Of a stretch of 64,000 nucleotides of DNA, positions 46,075 to 57,427 are shown piece after piece. The notes beneath the pieces were generated by a model. That model was not told the origin of the DNA and made no database searches. It worked only from the letters and a program-made list of their open reading frames with translations. The DNA lies in NCBI RefSeq assembly GCF_014779555.2, contig NZ_CP094357.1:2480001-2544000 (forward strand), in the 5' to 3' direction. Every line of letters begins with the position of its first letter. Positions within the stretch are counted from its first letter, which is position 1. The stretch is from Lysobacter capsici. Lineage in GTDB: Bacteria; Pseudomonadota; Gammaproteobacteria; Xanthomonadales; Xanthomonadaceae. A program made the translations under genes and the position numbers.

Positions 46075-47208
46075 TCAACGTTGCTTGGCGAGCTTCTCCA
46101 TCGCCACGCGAACGCTGTAGGACAGACGCGAGATCGCGCGCGCGAGCTTGCCGATCTCGTCCTTCAGGTCGGCCTCGGCGATGGTGTGGTTCCATTTGCC
46201 GATGCTGAGTTCTTCGGCCACCGCGGTCAGGCGCTGGATCGGACGCAACACGCGGTTCTGGATCAGGCTCCATTGCAGGCCCAGCAGCAATGCGCACACC
46301 AGCAGGCCGATGCCGCCGATCCACAGCGACTGCTTCAGGATCAACCGATCGACGTCGCTCTTGGGGTAGGCCGTCACCAGGGTGAAGCCCCAATCCGGGA
46401 CCTCCTGCTTGGTCACCACCCAGTCCTGCGGCAGATCGGTGACGATGCTTTCGACCTGGCCCTGGCCGAGGGCGGCGCCGGTCTTGGACTTGAAGCGCAG
46501 CTTGCCCTTGCCGTCGAACACCGCGATGAACCCCGATTCCAGCACGTGGCTGTCCTCGATCACCGTGGTGAGCGCCTGCAGGTCGGTCTTGTAGCCGACG
46601 TACCAGATGCCGATCGCGCGGGTGGTGTCGGCGCCGGCGAAGATCGGGTCGTAGCCGGTGACGTAAGGGTTGCCCAGGATGTCGACCACGCCGTAGAAGC
46701 TCTGGCCCTTGCGGATCTGCGCGATCGCCTGGCCCTGCGGATCGAGCACGGTGCCGACCGCGCGATTGCCGTCGTCCTTCTTGACGTTGGTGGCGATGCG
46801 CACGAAATCCTCGCCGCTGCGCGAGAAGATCGTCGCGGTGCCCTGGGCGATCGAGGTGACGGTGTCGACCAGCGCGAAGTTGTTGGCCTGCGGCGTGCCG
46901 CCGAGCACCAGGCCGTTGACCACGCGGTTGTCGACCTGGACTTGCGGGCCGACGCTCGGGCTGCCGATGCGCGCGGCTTCGTGGCGCAACAGGCGCATCG
47001 AGGATTTCACTCGGTCGAGCATGACCGAATGGGTGACCGCGAACAGACTTTGCAGCGCGGCGGTCTGGTCGTCGATCGACTGACCGGCGTCGGCGCGGAC
47101 CCGGTTGGCCTGGAGCATGGCCAGCGCGATGGTGAGCGCGGCCACCACGATGAGAACCAGGGCCAGGACCGGCAGCAGCAGGCGTACCCGCAACGAGTGA
47201 CGAAGCAT
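46075..47208 (-). CDS. Cache domain sensor with HAMP and no output domain
   Basis: A 377-residue membrane receptor: transmembrane helix 1 at residues 9-30, a periplasmic Cache-type sensor (about 35-280, with YGVVDILGNPYVTGYDPIF and IGIWYVGYKTDLQAL typical of single Cache domains), transmembrane helix 2 at about 285-306, and a HAMP linker (LRPIQRLTAVAEELSIGKW) ending 30 residues later. No methyl-accepting, kinase or cyclase domain follows. Output may be through the partner at 45374-45970. The ATG at 47208 is chosen because it places the first helix at the N-terminus. Confidence 0.85.
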   Translation of the reverse strand: MLRHSLRVRLLLPVLALVLIVVAALTIALAMLQANRVRADAGQSIDDQTAALQSLFAVTHSVMLDRVKSSMRLLRHEAARIGSPSVGPQVQVDNRVVNGLVLGGTPQANNFALVDTVTSIAQGTATIFSRSGEDFVRIATNVKKDDGNRAVGTVLDPQGQAIAQIRKGQSFYGVVDILGNPYVTGYDPIFAGADTTRAIGIWYVGYKTDLQALTTVIEDSHVLESGFIAVFDGKGKLRFKSKTGAALGQGQVESIVTDLPQDWVVTKQEVPDWGFTLVTAYPKSDVDRLILKQSLWIGGIGLLVCALLLGLQWSLIQNRVLRPIQRLTAVAEELSIGKWNHTIAEADLKDEIGKLARAISRLSYSVRVAMEKLAKQR

Positions 47209-47711
47209 CGCATTCTCCCCGAACGCAATTGATGATGAAGTTGGCCGATGCGTTGCGCATCGACCTGTTTCATCGCGACGCGAGCGTTGCCGGGAATCCG
47301 AATCGTGCTCAAACGACTGCGATTTTCGGCCGTAAGATAGCCGATAGATTCGCGTTGTCACAGCTGACGAAACAGCAAAAATCGCTTGATTTTTCGGCGA
47401 TAAACGACCGATGTGCATGGCGCGGCCATTGCGCCAGCATCCGTTGCGTAACGATGCTGTGCGATGCGTGCCAGATGGAGTGCGCCGGCGTTTTTTATCG
47501 TGCGCGTGACGTTGTTGGCGCCGCGGTGCGCGGCGATCTTCGAAGCGAGACGCCGCAGGCGTTGCGTCTAGGGACGGGGCGTAAATTCAGTGGCTTGTTG
47601 TCGCCATCGCGGCGAGAAGGCCGCGATCGATCGCGCGGCGATCGCGATACGGTCTCGCTTCCTCCCGCTGCGCGCTTTCCCGTCGCGCGGGCGTCGCGTC
47701 GAGGTCGGTCG
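47209..47711. other. Gene-free region upstream of the Cache receptor
   Basis: About 500 nt between the receptor and the first DUF2721 gene. The part from 47300 to 47420 is clearly AT-richer than its surroundings and includes the AAAAATC-GCTT-GATTTTT palindrome at 47377-47394; this is probably the promoter region for the receptor operon. Nothing else supported. Confidence 0.45.
47377..47394. promoter_or_regulatory. 18-bp palindrome upstream of the Cache receptor
   Basis: Perfect inverted repeat AAAAATC-GCTT-GATTTTT, 169-186 nt before the receptor start codon. It could be an operator or a small terminator. The 4-nt GCTT spacer is the same as in the TetR operator at 21051, but the arms differ. 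Confidence 0.45.
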
Positions 47712-48206
47712 TTACGCCGGACCCGAAGGTTTGTTCTTGCGCGGGTTGTCGCGGTCGAATTCGCGCTTCACTTCGGCGTCGAGCATGCTCACGCTCATGC
47801 GCGCCTCGCGGCCCAGGTTGATCGACGCCGCCAGCACCAGCAGCACGCCGCACATCGCAAGGGCGGTGGGCACGCCGGTGATCCGGTAGTCGGTGAACTG
47901 GTCGATGCCGATCGACAGGCTGGTGGCGACGAACGCGGTCATCGCGCCGTACAGCAACTGCAGGCAGGTGAGGATCAGCCGCACCCGGCGGCGGTGCAGG
48001 ATGATCCGCGCTTCCAGGTAGTCGCGCGCACGTTCGTCGACCGTGTCCTCCAGCGTCGCCAGTTGCTGGCGCATGCGGTCGACCACGCGCGCGAGCCGGT
48101 TGTTGGACGAGACCAGCAGCGAGGCGGTCGCGGTCAGGAAGAAGGCCGGCGTGATCATCGCCGAGACCACGGTGTAGTGGGTGCTCAGTTGCAGGGGATC
48201 GGCCAT
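47712..48206 (-). CDS. DUF2721 family membrane protein, copy 1
   Basis: A 164-residue membrane protein. The conserved N-terminal part [18 protein letters not shown] is followed by NNRLARVVDRMRQ, a charged coiled region and two further helices (LILTCLQLLYGAMTAFVATSLS; ALAMCGVLLVLAAS). This is the DUF2721 pattern. I use ATG 48206, which aligns with the paralogue at 48313-48804; ATG 48218 is possible. Function unknown. Confidence 0.82.
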   Translation of the reverse strand: MADPLQLSTHYTVVSAMITPAFFLTATASLLVSSNNRLARVVDRMRQQLATLEDTVDERARDYLEARIILHRRRVRLILTCLQLLYGAMTAFVATSLSIGIDQFTDYRITGVPTALAMCGVLLVLAASINLGREARMSVSMLDAEVKREFDRDNPRKNKPSGPA

Positions 48207-48312
48207 GGCGGGGTCCATGTGGCAAACGTTCGGCGCGTTCGGATCGGCATGATGACGCAACTGCGCGGTGGGCGAACGCGGATGGCGAGGGCGATGAGCG
48301 AGGATCGCCGGA

Positions 48313-48804
48313 TCAGGGCTGCGGCGGCCGCGCGGCCCAGCGCTTCATCGCGCTGGCGTGGCCGTGATCCATTTCCTCGTTGACCGCCTCGACCGCGAGC
48401 GAGGATTCGCGCGCGAGCAGCAGGCTGGCGGCGAACATCGACAGCACGCCGAACGCGGCGAGCACGGTGGGCACCACGCCGAGGCGATAGCCGAGCACCG
48501 CGTCGCCGGCGACGGTCAGGCTGGTGCCGACGAAGAAGCTGATCGCGGTGTACAGCAGCTGGCTGCCGCGCAGGATGATCCGGCTGCGCTTCTTCTGGCG
48601 CAGGATGTGGCGCTCGATCAGGTCGCGTTCCTCGGCGTCGTCGCTGTCGGCCAGTTCCTTGAGCAGCACCCGGGCGCGGTCGATCACTCGCGCCAGGCGG
48701 TTGTTGGCCGACAGCAGCAGCGAGGCGGTCGCGGTCAGGAAGAACGCGGGGGCCAGCATCGCGGTCAGGATCGCGTAGTGGGCGAGGGTGGCGTTCTGGC
48801 TCAT
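48313..48804 (-). CDS. DUF2721 family membrane protein, copy 2
   Basis: A 163-residue paralogue of the neighbouring gene, sharing [33 protein letters not shown], the charged middle region and the two C-terminal membrane helices. The two copies are in tandem on the same strand with a 106-nt gap, clearly an old duplication since overall identity is moderate. It is divergent from orn. Confidence 0.85.
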   Translation of the reverse strand: MSQNATLAHYAILTAMLAPAFFLTATASLLLSANNRLARVIDRARVLLKELADSDDAEERDLIERHILRQKKRSRIILRGSQLLYTAISFFVGTSLTVAGDAVLGYRLGVVPTVLAAFGVLSMFAASLLLARESSLAVEAVNEEMDHGHASAMKRWAARPPQP

Positions 48805-48869
48805 CGCGGCGGGGTCGTCGGGCGGGGGCGTGGGCTATGATGCCGCGACCTGGGCACGACGGCGAGGCT

Positions 48870-49436
48870 ATGACCGAGAAAAATGGACCCGAGCACCGGC
48901 TGATCTGGATCGATCTGGAGATGACCGGGCTGGACACCGACCGCGATTCCATCCTGGAAATCGCCACCGTGGTCACCGATGCGCAGCTCAATGTTCTGGC
49001 CCAGGGGCCGGAGCTGGCGATCGCCCATCCGCTCGAACGCCTGCAGGCGATGGACGAGTGGAACCGCAACCAGCACGGCAAGTCCGGCCTGTGGAAGCGG
49101 GTGCTCGAAGCCGGCGTGCCGATGCTCGAGGCCGAGACCCGGACCGTGGATTTCCTGGCCCAGTGGGTGTCGCCGAACACCTCGCCGATCTGCGGCAATT
49201 CGATCTGCCAGGACCGCCGTTTCCTGCATCGCTGCATGCCGCGACTGGAGCGCTACTTCCACTACCGCAATCTCGACGTCAGCACGATCAAGGAACTCGC
49301 GCGCCGCTGGGCGCCGGACGTGCTGGCCGGGCTGAGCAAGGACAGCAAGCACACCGCGCTGAGCGATGTGATGGATTCGATCGCCGAGCTCAGGCATTAC
49401 CGCGCTGCGATGGGCAAGCTGGGCGGGTTGGGCTAG
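48870..49436 (+). CDS. orn: Oligoribonuclease
   Basis: A 188-residue 3'-5' exonuclease of the DEDDh family that degrades diribonucleotides, including pGpG from c-di-GMP breakdown. Motifs: [12 protein letters not shown] near residue 12 (first Asp/Glu pair), [12 protein letters not shown] in the middle and [16 protein letters not shown] near 158 (His and Asp). The ATG at 48870 follows GCGAGG and gives the family N-terminus; the frame to 48837 is not needed. Confidence 0.96.
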   Translation: MTEKNGPEHRLIWIDLEMTGLDTDRDSILEIATVVTDAQLNVLAQGPELAIAHPLERLQAMDEWNRNQHGKSGLWKRVLEAGVPMLEAETRTVDFLAQWVSPNTSPICGNSICQDRRFLHRCMPRLERYFHYRNLDVSTIKELARRWAPDVLAGLSKDSKHTALSDVMDSIAELRHYRAAMGKLGGLG

Positions 49437-49445
49437 AGCAAACAC

Positions 49446-49841
49446 GTGAAGACGCTTGAGTTCAAAAAAGGGAACTCTCGCGTCGTCATATTGATTGGAC
49501 GCTACGCGGTCAAGTTGCCCCGGCGAAAGCCAACGGGAGATCTTTCTGTCCTGAATCAGATCCGTTTGGGACTGCGCTGCAACAAAGCCGAACGTAAAGC
49601 ATGGAAGGAGCAAAAATTTCCGCAGCTGTGTCCCATTATTTGGTCGGACCCGTTCGGATGGGTCGTTGTCATGGAACGTGCGACGCCTATGTCAAACGCC
49701 GAGTTCGATGCTTGGTACGATTCTTCTGATTGGCTCCACGTCGCGTTTGCGGATAGTCCTTTTGAGACCACCGGAAAGGATGCAGGAACCCTTCGAGATG
49801 GCCGCAAAGTGATGATCGATTACGGGATGCTTGGTTATTAG
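49446..49841 (+). CDS. Orphan protein with kinase-like motifs, low-GC
   Basis: A 131-residue protein with noticeably lower GC than its neighbours and mixed codon use (AAA, TTT, ATT), suggesting horizontal transfer. Protein-kinase-like landmarks appear in order: AVKLPRR with Lys23, an acidic helix NKAERKAWKE with Glu49, a hinge-like VVVMERATPMS, and a C-terminal DGRKVMIDYGM where DYG could stand for the DFG metal-binding motif. No HRD catalytic loop is present. It may be a mini-kinase or pseudokinase related to phage or toxin-type proteins; this is inference from motif order. It starts 9 nt after orn. Confidence 0.6.
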   Translation: MKTLEFKKGNSRVVILIGRYAVKLPRRKPTGDLSVLNQIRLGLRCNKAERKAWKEQKFPQLCPIIWSDPFGWVVVMERATPMSNAEFDAWYDSSDWLHVAFADSPFETTGKDAGTLRDGRKVMIDYGMLGY

Positions 49842-49862
49842 ACGTGAAGGTCTAGCAGGCCT

Positions 49863-50828
49863 TCAGGTTTTCGGCTTAGTGACAGGAGTTGGCACATCGC
49901 CATCGTCGGCGATCGACTTGGTCAGCAACTCCGCGATCGGCCTTCCATCCGCATCGTGGTGATACACGTGCAGATCGCGCTGCGGATACGGGATGTTGAG
50001 GCCCTTGCCGATCAGCTCGTTGCGGATGCCTTCGGTGAGGTCGCTCTTGGTCCGCATCAGGTTCGCGGTCTTGACCCAGGCGCGCAGCTCCAGGTTGACG
50101 CTGCTTTCGGCCAACGCGGTGACCAGCACTTCCGGCGCCGGGTCGGGCAGCACGTTCGCGTGCGCATTGGCCAGGGCCAGCAGGGTTTCCTTGGCGGTCT
50201 TGAGATCGTCGTCGTAGCCCACGCCGACGGTGAGGTCGATCCGGCGCTTCGGATTGGCGGTGAAATTGACGATGACCGCGGTGGTGATCAGGCTGTTGGG
50301 CAGCACGATCACCCGGTTGTCGATGGTGCGCAGGCGGGTCTGGAACACCCGGATCTGCTCGACCGTGCCTTCCACGCCCGCGGCCTGCACGTAGTCGCCG
50401 GCGCGGAACGGACGCAGCACGATCAGCATCACGCCCGAGGCGATGTTGGACAGCGAGTCCTTCAGCGCCAGGCCGATCGCCAGGCCCGCGGCGCCGAGCA
50501 CCGCGAGCACCGAGGTCATCGGCACCCCGACCTGCTGCAGCGCGGCGACCGCGACGATCACCACCATCGCCGCATAGGCGATGTTGCGCAGGAAACCGCG
50601 CAGGGTGACTTCCATGTTGGCGCGGGTCATAACCCGCTCCAACGCGCGCGACAGCCACTTGGCCACCCACAGGCCGATCAGCAGGATCGCCAGCGCGCCG
50701 AGCAGGGTCAGGCCCTTGGTCTGCGCCCAGGCGGTCAGCTTGTCGATGTCGAAGCCGGCCTCAAGTCCCAGCAGGGACTTGGGCACGACGGCCTGCGCGA
50801 TCTCCTGTTTTGCCGTGTCGCCCGCCAT
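49863..50828 (-). CDS. Mechanosensitive ion channel of the MscS family
   Basis: A 321-residue membrane protein with three transmembrane helices. The pore helix has LAVLGAAGLAIGLALKDSLSNIASGVMLI near residues 108-136, matching the Gly/Ala-packed TM3 of MscS. The beta domain (RPFRAGDYVQAAGVEGTVEQI, VLPNSLITT) and the C-terminal alpha/beta part follow. It opens on membrane tension to release solutes under hypo-osmotic shock. Its start is 7 nt after the ppsA stop on the same strand, so it may be read with ppsA. Confidence 0.93.
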   Translation of the reverse strand: MAGDTAKQEIAQAVVPKSLLGLEAGFDIDKLTAWAQTKGLTLLGALAILLIGLWVAKWLSRALERVMTRANMEVTLRGFLRNIAYAAMVVIVAVAALQQVGVPMTSVLAVLGAAGLAIGLALKDSLSNIASGVMLIVLRPFRAGDYVQAAGVEGTVEQIRVFQTRLRTIDNRVIVLPNSLITTAVIVNFTANPKRRIDLTVGVGYDDDLKTAKETLLALANAHANVLPDPAPEVLVTALAESSVNLELRAWVKTANLMRTKSDLTEGIRNELIGKGLNIPYPQRDLHVYHHDADGRPIAELLTKSIADDGDVPTPVTKPKT

Positions 50829-50835
50829 GCCGCGC

Positions 50836-53223
<2,388 letters not shown>

Positions 53224-53357
53224 GGCACACTATCTCCGAGGGGGGCGAGGACGCGTCCGGCGCGGCCAAGCGGATATGATCGCCCGGGTGTCGGGTGCAT
53301 ACAAGCTTGATCCGGCGAGGTTTTTCGTATTGGTGCAGCTTTCTGACGAGGTTATCG

Positions 53358-54179
53358 ATGGCAGGGACCCGACCGGTTTTCTACGTTTCCGACGGCACCG
53401 GCATCACCGCCGAGACGATCGGCCACAGCTTGCTCACCCAGTTCACCGAAACCCGTTTCGTGACCGATCGCATATCGTTCGTCGACAGCGTCGAGCGGGC
53501 GCAGGAGGTCGCGGCCAAGATCCGCGAGGCCGCCGTGTCCTACGGTGTACGCCCGGTGGTGATCAATTCGTGCATGGACGGCGACGTCGGCGCGGCCCTG
53601 GCCGAGAGCGGGGCGCTGATGCTGGACGTATTCGCGCCGTTCATCGAGCCGCTGGAGCGCGAATTTCAGGAACTGCGCCAGCGCCGGATCGGCCAGGCCC
53701 ACGGCATCGCCGATTTCGACACGTATCACCGCCGCATCAACGCGATGAACTTCGCCCTGACCCACGACGACGGTCAGAGCGTGGACTACAACGAGGCCGA
53801 CCTGATCCTGGTCGCGGTGTCGCGCGCCGGCAAGACCCCGACCTGCGTCTACCTGGCCCTGCATTACGGGGTCCGCGCGGCCAACTACCCGCTGACCGAG
53901 GAAGACCTCGAGCACGACCGCCTGCCGCCGCGGCTGCGGCCGTACCGCAACAAGCTGTTCGGCCTGACCATCGACCCGGTCCGGCTGCAGCAGATCCGCC
54001 AGGAACGCCGCCCCAACTCGCGCTACGCCCAGTTCGACACCTGCAAGCGCGAGGTCGCCGCGGCCGAAATGATGTTCCGCGCCGAACGCATCTCGACCCT
54101 GAGCACCACCCACACCTCGATCGAGGAGATCGCCAGCAAGGTGCTGACTACGTTGGGGATTCATCGGGAGATGTTTTGA
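53358..54179 (+). CDS. ppsR: PEP synthase regulatory kinase/pyrophosphorylase
   Basis: A 273-residue DUF299-family protein that inactivates PpsA by ADP-dependent phosphorylation and reactivates it by phosphate-dependent removal. The start is [17 protein letters not shown], and the P-loop-like [17 protein letters not shown] lies near residue 153. The ATG at 53358 is chosen; the upstream frame to 53295 lacks similarity. The divergent ppsA-ppsR arrangement is usual. Confidence 0.96.
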   Translation: MAGTRPVFYVSDGTGITAETIGHSLLTQFTETRFVTDRISFVDSVERAQEVAAKIREAAVSYGVRPVVINSCMDGDVGAALAESGALMLDVFAPFIEPLEREFQELRQRRIGQAHGIADFDTYHRRINAMNFALTHDDGQSVDYNEADLILVAVSRAGKTPTCVYLALHYGVRAANYPLTEEDLEHDRLPPRLRPYRNKLFGLTIDPVRLQQIRQERRPNSRYAQFDTCKREVAAAEMMFRAERISTLSTTHTSIEEIASKVLTTLGIHREMF

Positions 54180-54181
54180 TT

Positions 54182-54230
54182 TCGGGATTCGGGATTCGGG
54201 AATCGGGAATCGGGAATCGGGAATCGGGAA
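54182..54230. repeat. Tandem GGGAATC heptamer array, single arm
   Basis: Seven or so consecutive heptamers close to TCGGGAA, the same family as the facing pairs at 17.7, 21.2 and 27 kb, but here without the opposing arm. It begins 2 nt after the ppsR stop codon. Confidence 0.75.
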
Positions 54231-54250
54231 GGGCCGAGGCCGCAGTAACG

Positions 54251-54278
54251 AAAAACCCGCTTTTCAGCGGGTTTTTTC
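54251..54278 (+). terminator. Terminator downstream of ppsR
   Basis: Perfect 10-bp inverted repeat AAAAACCCGC / GCGGGTTTTT with a 6-nt loop, followed by T and CAC. Confidence 0.88.
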
Positions 54279-54305
54279 ACGTTTGCGGCGTAGGCTGGCT
54301 TGCGA

Positions 54306-54335
54306 CTGTAGGAGCGGCGCGAGCCGCGACCGCGA
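54306..54335. repeat. Single arm of the TGTAGGAGCGGCGCGAGCCG repeat
   Basis: CTGTAGGAGCGGCGCGAGCC and ten further bases identical to the left arm of the 34826-34924 palindrome; the opposite arm is missing here. Confidence 0.75.
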
Positions 54336-54460
54336 ATCAACACACACCGCGCAAGCGTCGGCTCAGATCGGCACGTTCATCTAACGGTGGGGCGGGGCGC
54401 CGCGAATACTGAACGGCGGCTGGCGAAGCAGCGCCCGGAGCGGCTGCTCGGAACATCGCG

Positions 54461-54486
54461 AAAGAGCCTATAAATTAGGCCTTTTT
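54461..54486 (+). terminator. Hairpin with T-tract before the DUF1249 gene
   Basis: GCCTA / TAGGC stem with a TAAAT loop, flanked by AAAG and CTTTTT. It lies 54-79 nt before the DUF1249 start. It could also serve as a -10 promoter region because of CTATAAAT. Confidence 0.4.
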
Positions 54487-54539
54487 CGTGATTTCGTCAA
54501 TCCTGCCGCGATCCGCCGCAGGCGTGTAGGATCGCCTGC

Positions 54540-55091
54540 ATGACTCATACCGCATCGCGTTTCGCACGTCTGCCCAAGCTCAGCCGTTTCGGCTGGCTGA
54601 TGGGCTTGTACGCGGAGAATCACGGACGTTTTTCGCGCCTGTTCGCGCCGGCCCAACTCTCGCCCGGCACCTACCTGTCCGACATCGGCGACGGCCTGGA
54701 CCTGCGCCTGGACGTGATCGAGCAACATCGCTACACCACCGAACTGCGCCTGACCTACGCCGTGCTCGATCCGCTCACCGGCGAGCCCGATCCTTCGGCG
54801 TACCTGCGCCTGTACCACGACACCGAGCAGGTCGAAGCCACCCATTGCTATGTCGGCCGCCGCTGGCAGGACGTGATCGGCCTGTACCCGCCGCCGGCCG
54901 AAGTGATCGGCCACCGCATGCGCATGAATACTTTTTTAGGAAAGTGGCTCGAGTATCTAGCCGAACGTGGTCATGGCATGGCAACATTGCGCCCGGTCGA
55001 ACAAGGCCCCTCGCAACCGGACCCGGAAGGGTCGAATCCTTCGGGAAGCGGTGACGGGGGAGCGGGAAAAAATCTAGCGATGAATGCTTGA
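54540..55091 (+). CDS. DUF1249 family protein
   Basis: A 183-residue protein of the YqiB/DUF1249 family. Conserved parts are RLPKLSRFGWLMGLYAENH near residues 9-27, YLSDIGDGLDLRLDVIEQHRYTTELRLTY and the C-terminal MRMNTFLGKWLEYLAERGH. A poorly conserved tail of about 30 residues follows. The family sits near ADP-ribose pyrophosphatase and cAMP phosphodiesterase genes in enterics; its function is unknown. It precedes the tRNA pair. Confidence 0.88.
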   Translation: MTHTASRFARLPKLSRFGWLMGLYAENHGRFSRLFAPAQLSPGTYLSDIGDGLDLRLDVIEQHRYTTELRLTYAVLDPLTGEPDPSAYLRLYHDTEQVEATHCYVGRRWQDVIGLYPPPAEVIGHRMRMNTFLGKWLEYLAERGHGMATLRPVEQGPSQPDPEGSNPSGSGDGGAGKNLAMNA

Positions 55092-55136
55092 CGACATCGC
55101 TGAACGCCCGCTAAGATGTTCGTCTTTCCAGCACGT

Positions 55137-55212
<76 letters not shown>

Positions 55213-55268
55213 CTCTTCGGAATTGAAAGGGTTTTCGAAAGAGTTAGCTGCAAGAACAAATCGGTTTT

Positions 55269-55344
55269 GTCCCCATCGTCTAGAGGCCTAGGACATTACC
55301 CTTTCACGGTAGCGACCGGGGTTCGAATCCCCGTGGGGACGCCA
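55269..55344 (+). tRNA. tRNA-Glu (anticodon TTC)
   Basis: A 76-nt cloverleaf with encoded CCA, acceptor GTCCCCA / TGGGGAC, anticodon loop CTTTCAC giving TTC, and T-arm GTTCGAATC. It lies 56 nt after tRNA-Ala, so both are likely processed from one transcript. Confidence 0.97.
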
Positions 55345-55349
55345 AACAG

Positions 55350-55385
55350 AATCAGGGCTCGGGAAACCGGGCCCTGATTTTTTTG
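55350..55385 (+). terminator. Terminator of the tRNA-Ala/tRNA-Glu transcript
   Basis: Inverted repeat AATCAGGGC / GCCCTGATT around a 12-nt loop that itself pairs (CGG/CCG), followed by TTTTT. Confidence 0.9.
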
Positions 55386-55386
55386 C

Positions 55387-55744
55387 GCTTCTGGTTTGTG
55401 CGTCGGCATTTGCGCGTCTGAAATCACTCCGCGCTTCACGAAACGGTTTGGATGCATATCGTTCGTCGGAACGCGATGCTTCATCGCTCATCGCTCGATA
55501 GCGATCCGATGCATCGGCTGCATCAGCGCAGCCACGACAAGAATCGAACCGATGCGAACTAATGCGATGCGTTCGCGACGGCGCGCGGTACAGCGCCAGA
55601 TCCATTTCGCCCGATTCGGCAAACGCGCGTATTCGCCGCGTTGTCGCCTGCGATCGTTGCGACGCAGCGTGTCCGGATCGAACCCGCTTGCTAGCATCGT
55701 TTGCGCAGATACCACCACCGCGCGCGAGCAAGGATCGAAACACG
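55387..55744. other. Gene-free region after the tRNA pair
   Basis: About 360 nt with lower GC at 55387-55520 and several GATGCAT-like words (GATGCATATC, GATGCTTCATC, GATGCATCGG). No gene and no integrase remnant is visible. It may contain the promoter of the esterase gene. Confidence 0.4.
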
Positions 55745-56581
55745 ATGAATTCAATCGAATGGATGTTTCGCGCCGCGTGCTTGATGGTGGCGATATGGCT
55801 CTGTGCAGGCACTGCGTACGCCGCCGAGCCCGAGCCGCACAAGCTCTACGAAACCTTCACCATCGAATCCAAGACGCTCGGCGAGACCCGCCGGATCAAC
55901 GTCTATGCGCCGCCGGGCTTCGATGCCAAGGCCAAGCGCAAGTACGCGGTGCTGTACATGCTCGACGGTGGCGTGAAGGAGGATTTCCCGCACCTGAGCA
56001 ACACGGTCGATGAGGCGATCGCCGCCGGACAGATCGAGCCGGTGTTCGTGGTCGGGATCGAGAACACCCGGCGCGGGCGCGACATGACCGGGCCGACGCA
56101 GGTCGCCCAGGATCGCAAGATCGTGCCGGAGGTGGGCGGGGCGGCGCAGTTCCGCGCGTTTATCCGCGACGAACTGATCCCGCAGTTCGAACGCAGGTTT
56201 CGCGTCAACGGCCGGCGCGGCGTGATCGCCGAATCGCTGGCGGGGTTGTTCGTGGTCGAGACTTTTCTGCTTGAGCCGGATCTGTTCGACACCTGGGTGG
56301 CGATCAGCCCCAGCCTGTGGTGGAACGATCGCGCGCTGCTGCATACGGCCGCGGCGCGGCTGGACGCGATGCCCAGCAAGCGCAAGTCGGCGCTGCTGCT
56401 GTATTCGGCCAACGAGGACAATATCGCGCCGGAAACCCAACAACTGGCGGATATGCTGAAGGCGCATGCGCCCAAGGGTTTGCGCTGGGATTACCGGCCC
56501 CGGCCGGACCTGCGCCACGGCACCATTTATCGCAGCGTCGAGGCCGAGGCGGTGCGTTGGGCGCTGCCGGTGCGCAAGTGA
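55745..56581 (+). CDS. Exported esterase of the IroE/Fes-like alpha/beta hydrolase group
   Basis: A 278-residue protein with a signal peptide ending GTAYA near residue 26 and an esterase D/IroE-type fold: RRINVYAPPGFDAKAKRKYAVLYMLDGG near residue 48 and the nucleophile elbow GVIAESLAGLFVVETFL near 165, where Ala replaces the first Gly of the usual GxSxxG. AISPSLWWND follows. The histidine is probably in DLRHGTIYR near the C-terminus. Related enzymes hydrolyse siderophore esters or act as general acyl esterases. Substrate unknown. Confidence 0.82.
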   Translation: MNSIEWMFRAACLMVAIWLCAGTAYAAEPEPHKLYETFTIESKTLGETRRINVYAPPGFDAKAKRKYAVLYMLDGGVKEDFPHLSNTVDEAIAAGQIEPVFVVGIENTRRGRDMTGPTQVAQDRKIVPEVGGAAQFRAFIRDELIPQFERRFRVNGRRGVIAESLAGLFVVETFLLEPDLFDTWVAISPSLWWNDRALLHTAAARLDAMPSKRKSALLLYSANEDNIAPETQQLADMLKAHAPKGLRWDYRPRPDLRHGTIYRSVEAEAVRWALPVRK

Positions 56582-56710
56582 GCGGGCGCGCGGCGCCGCG
56601 CTGTCAGCGGTGAACAGCGGCCGAAACGATCGGTTCGATAAGGCGAGCCTTGGCCGCTCGCCCGCATGCGTGCAAGCGCGCCGGCCCACGGGCCGTGCGC
56701 GCCTGCGCGA

Positions 56711-57427
56711 TCACTCGCCGGACTTCTGCGTCAGCATGCCGTTGTTGACCACGTCGATCACGCTGCTGAAGTTGCCGGTGAACCACGGCTTGCCCTTGCC
56801 TTCGCCGTAGAGGTCCATCGTGCCCTGCACGGTGCGGGTGCCGGCCGTGTCGAAGGAGTGCTGGAACTTGTCGAGCTGGGCGAGGAAGACCTCGGTGGTG
56901 AGCGAAGCCGGCGGGCCCTGGTCGGCCAGTAGCTCCTGCAATCCGACGCCGGGTGCGGGCACCACGCATTCGTAGCGGACTTCGGCGATGCGCTGGCCTT
57001 CGGCGACGTCGTTAGCGCGTTCGCTGCTCGACAGGCTGCGGCACTTGGCCGAGCCGGTGGCCTGGTTCTGGCGCTTCATCGCCGCGATCAGGCCGGCCTT
57101 GGCCTGCTTGGGATCGACCTTGGGCAGCGCCTGCATCAGGCCGGTGGCGATTTCCTCGAGTTGCTTGTCCAGGTTGGCCGGCGCATCGGTCACCGCCTGC
57201 ACGTCGAGCGCGTCCTCGCCGTTGTAGGCGGGCTTGAGGTACTCGTTGAGGGTCTTGGTGGCGGCGACGTCCTGATTCAGCGCGACGCGGATGTACAGCT
57301 CGACCACCTGTTCGGGCGTCAGCGCGGTCGCGGCGGGGGCGGCGAAGGCGGGCGCGGCGCTCAGGCCGATCGCGGCCGAGCACAGCGCGGCCGCGAGGGC
57401 GGTGGGGCGGGTCCAGTGTCGAAGCAT
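56711..57427 (-). CDS. Exported protein of unknown function downstream of the STM4011-type operon
   Basis: A 238-residue protein with a signal peptide (MLRHWTRPTALAAALC, cleavage near AFA at residue 29). The N-terminal mature part, LTPEQVVELYIRVALNQDV, suggests an NTF2-like start. One pair of cysteines (KCRSL and YECVV) may form a disulfide. It lies 215 nt downstream of the radical SAM operon on the same strand and could be part of it, but has its own gap. An in-frame upstream ATG at 57568 would add a stretch beginning MRRHWISRALKHL that looks like a degenerate copy of its start. Confidence 0.65.
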   Translation of the reverse strand: MLRHWTRPTALAAALCSAAIGLSAAPAFAAPAATALTPEQVVELYIRVALNQDVAATKTLNEYLKPAYNGEDALDVQAVTDAPANLDKQLEEIATGLMQALPKVDPKQAKAGLIAAMKRQNQATGSAKCRSLSSSERANDVAEGQRIAEVRYECVVPAPGVGLQELLADQGPPASLTTEVFLAQLDKFQHSFDTAGTRTVQGTMDLYGEGKGKPWFTGNFSSVIDVVNNGMLTQKSGE

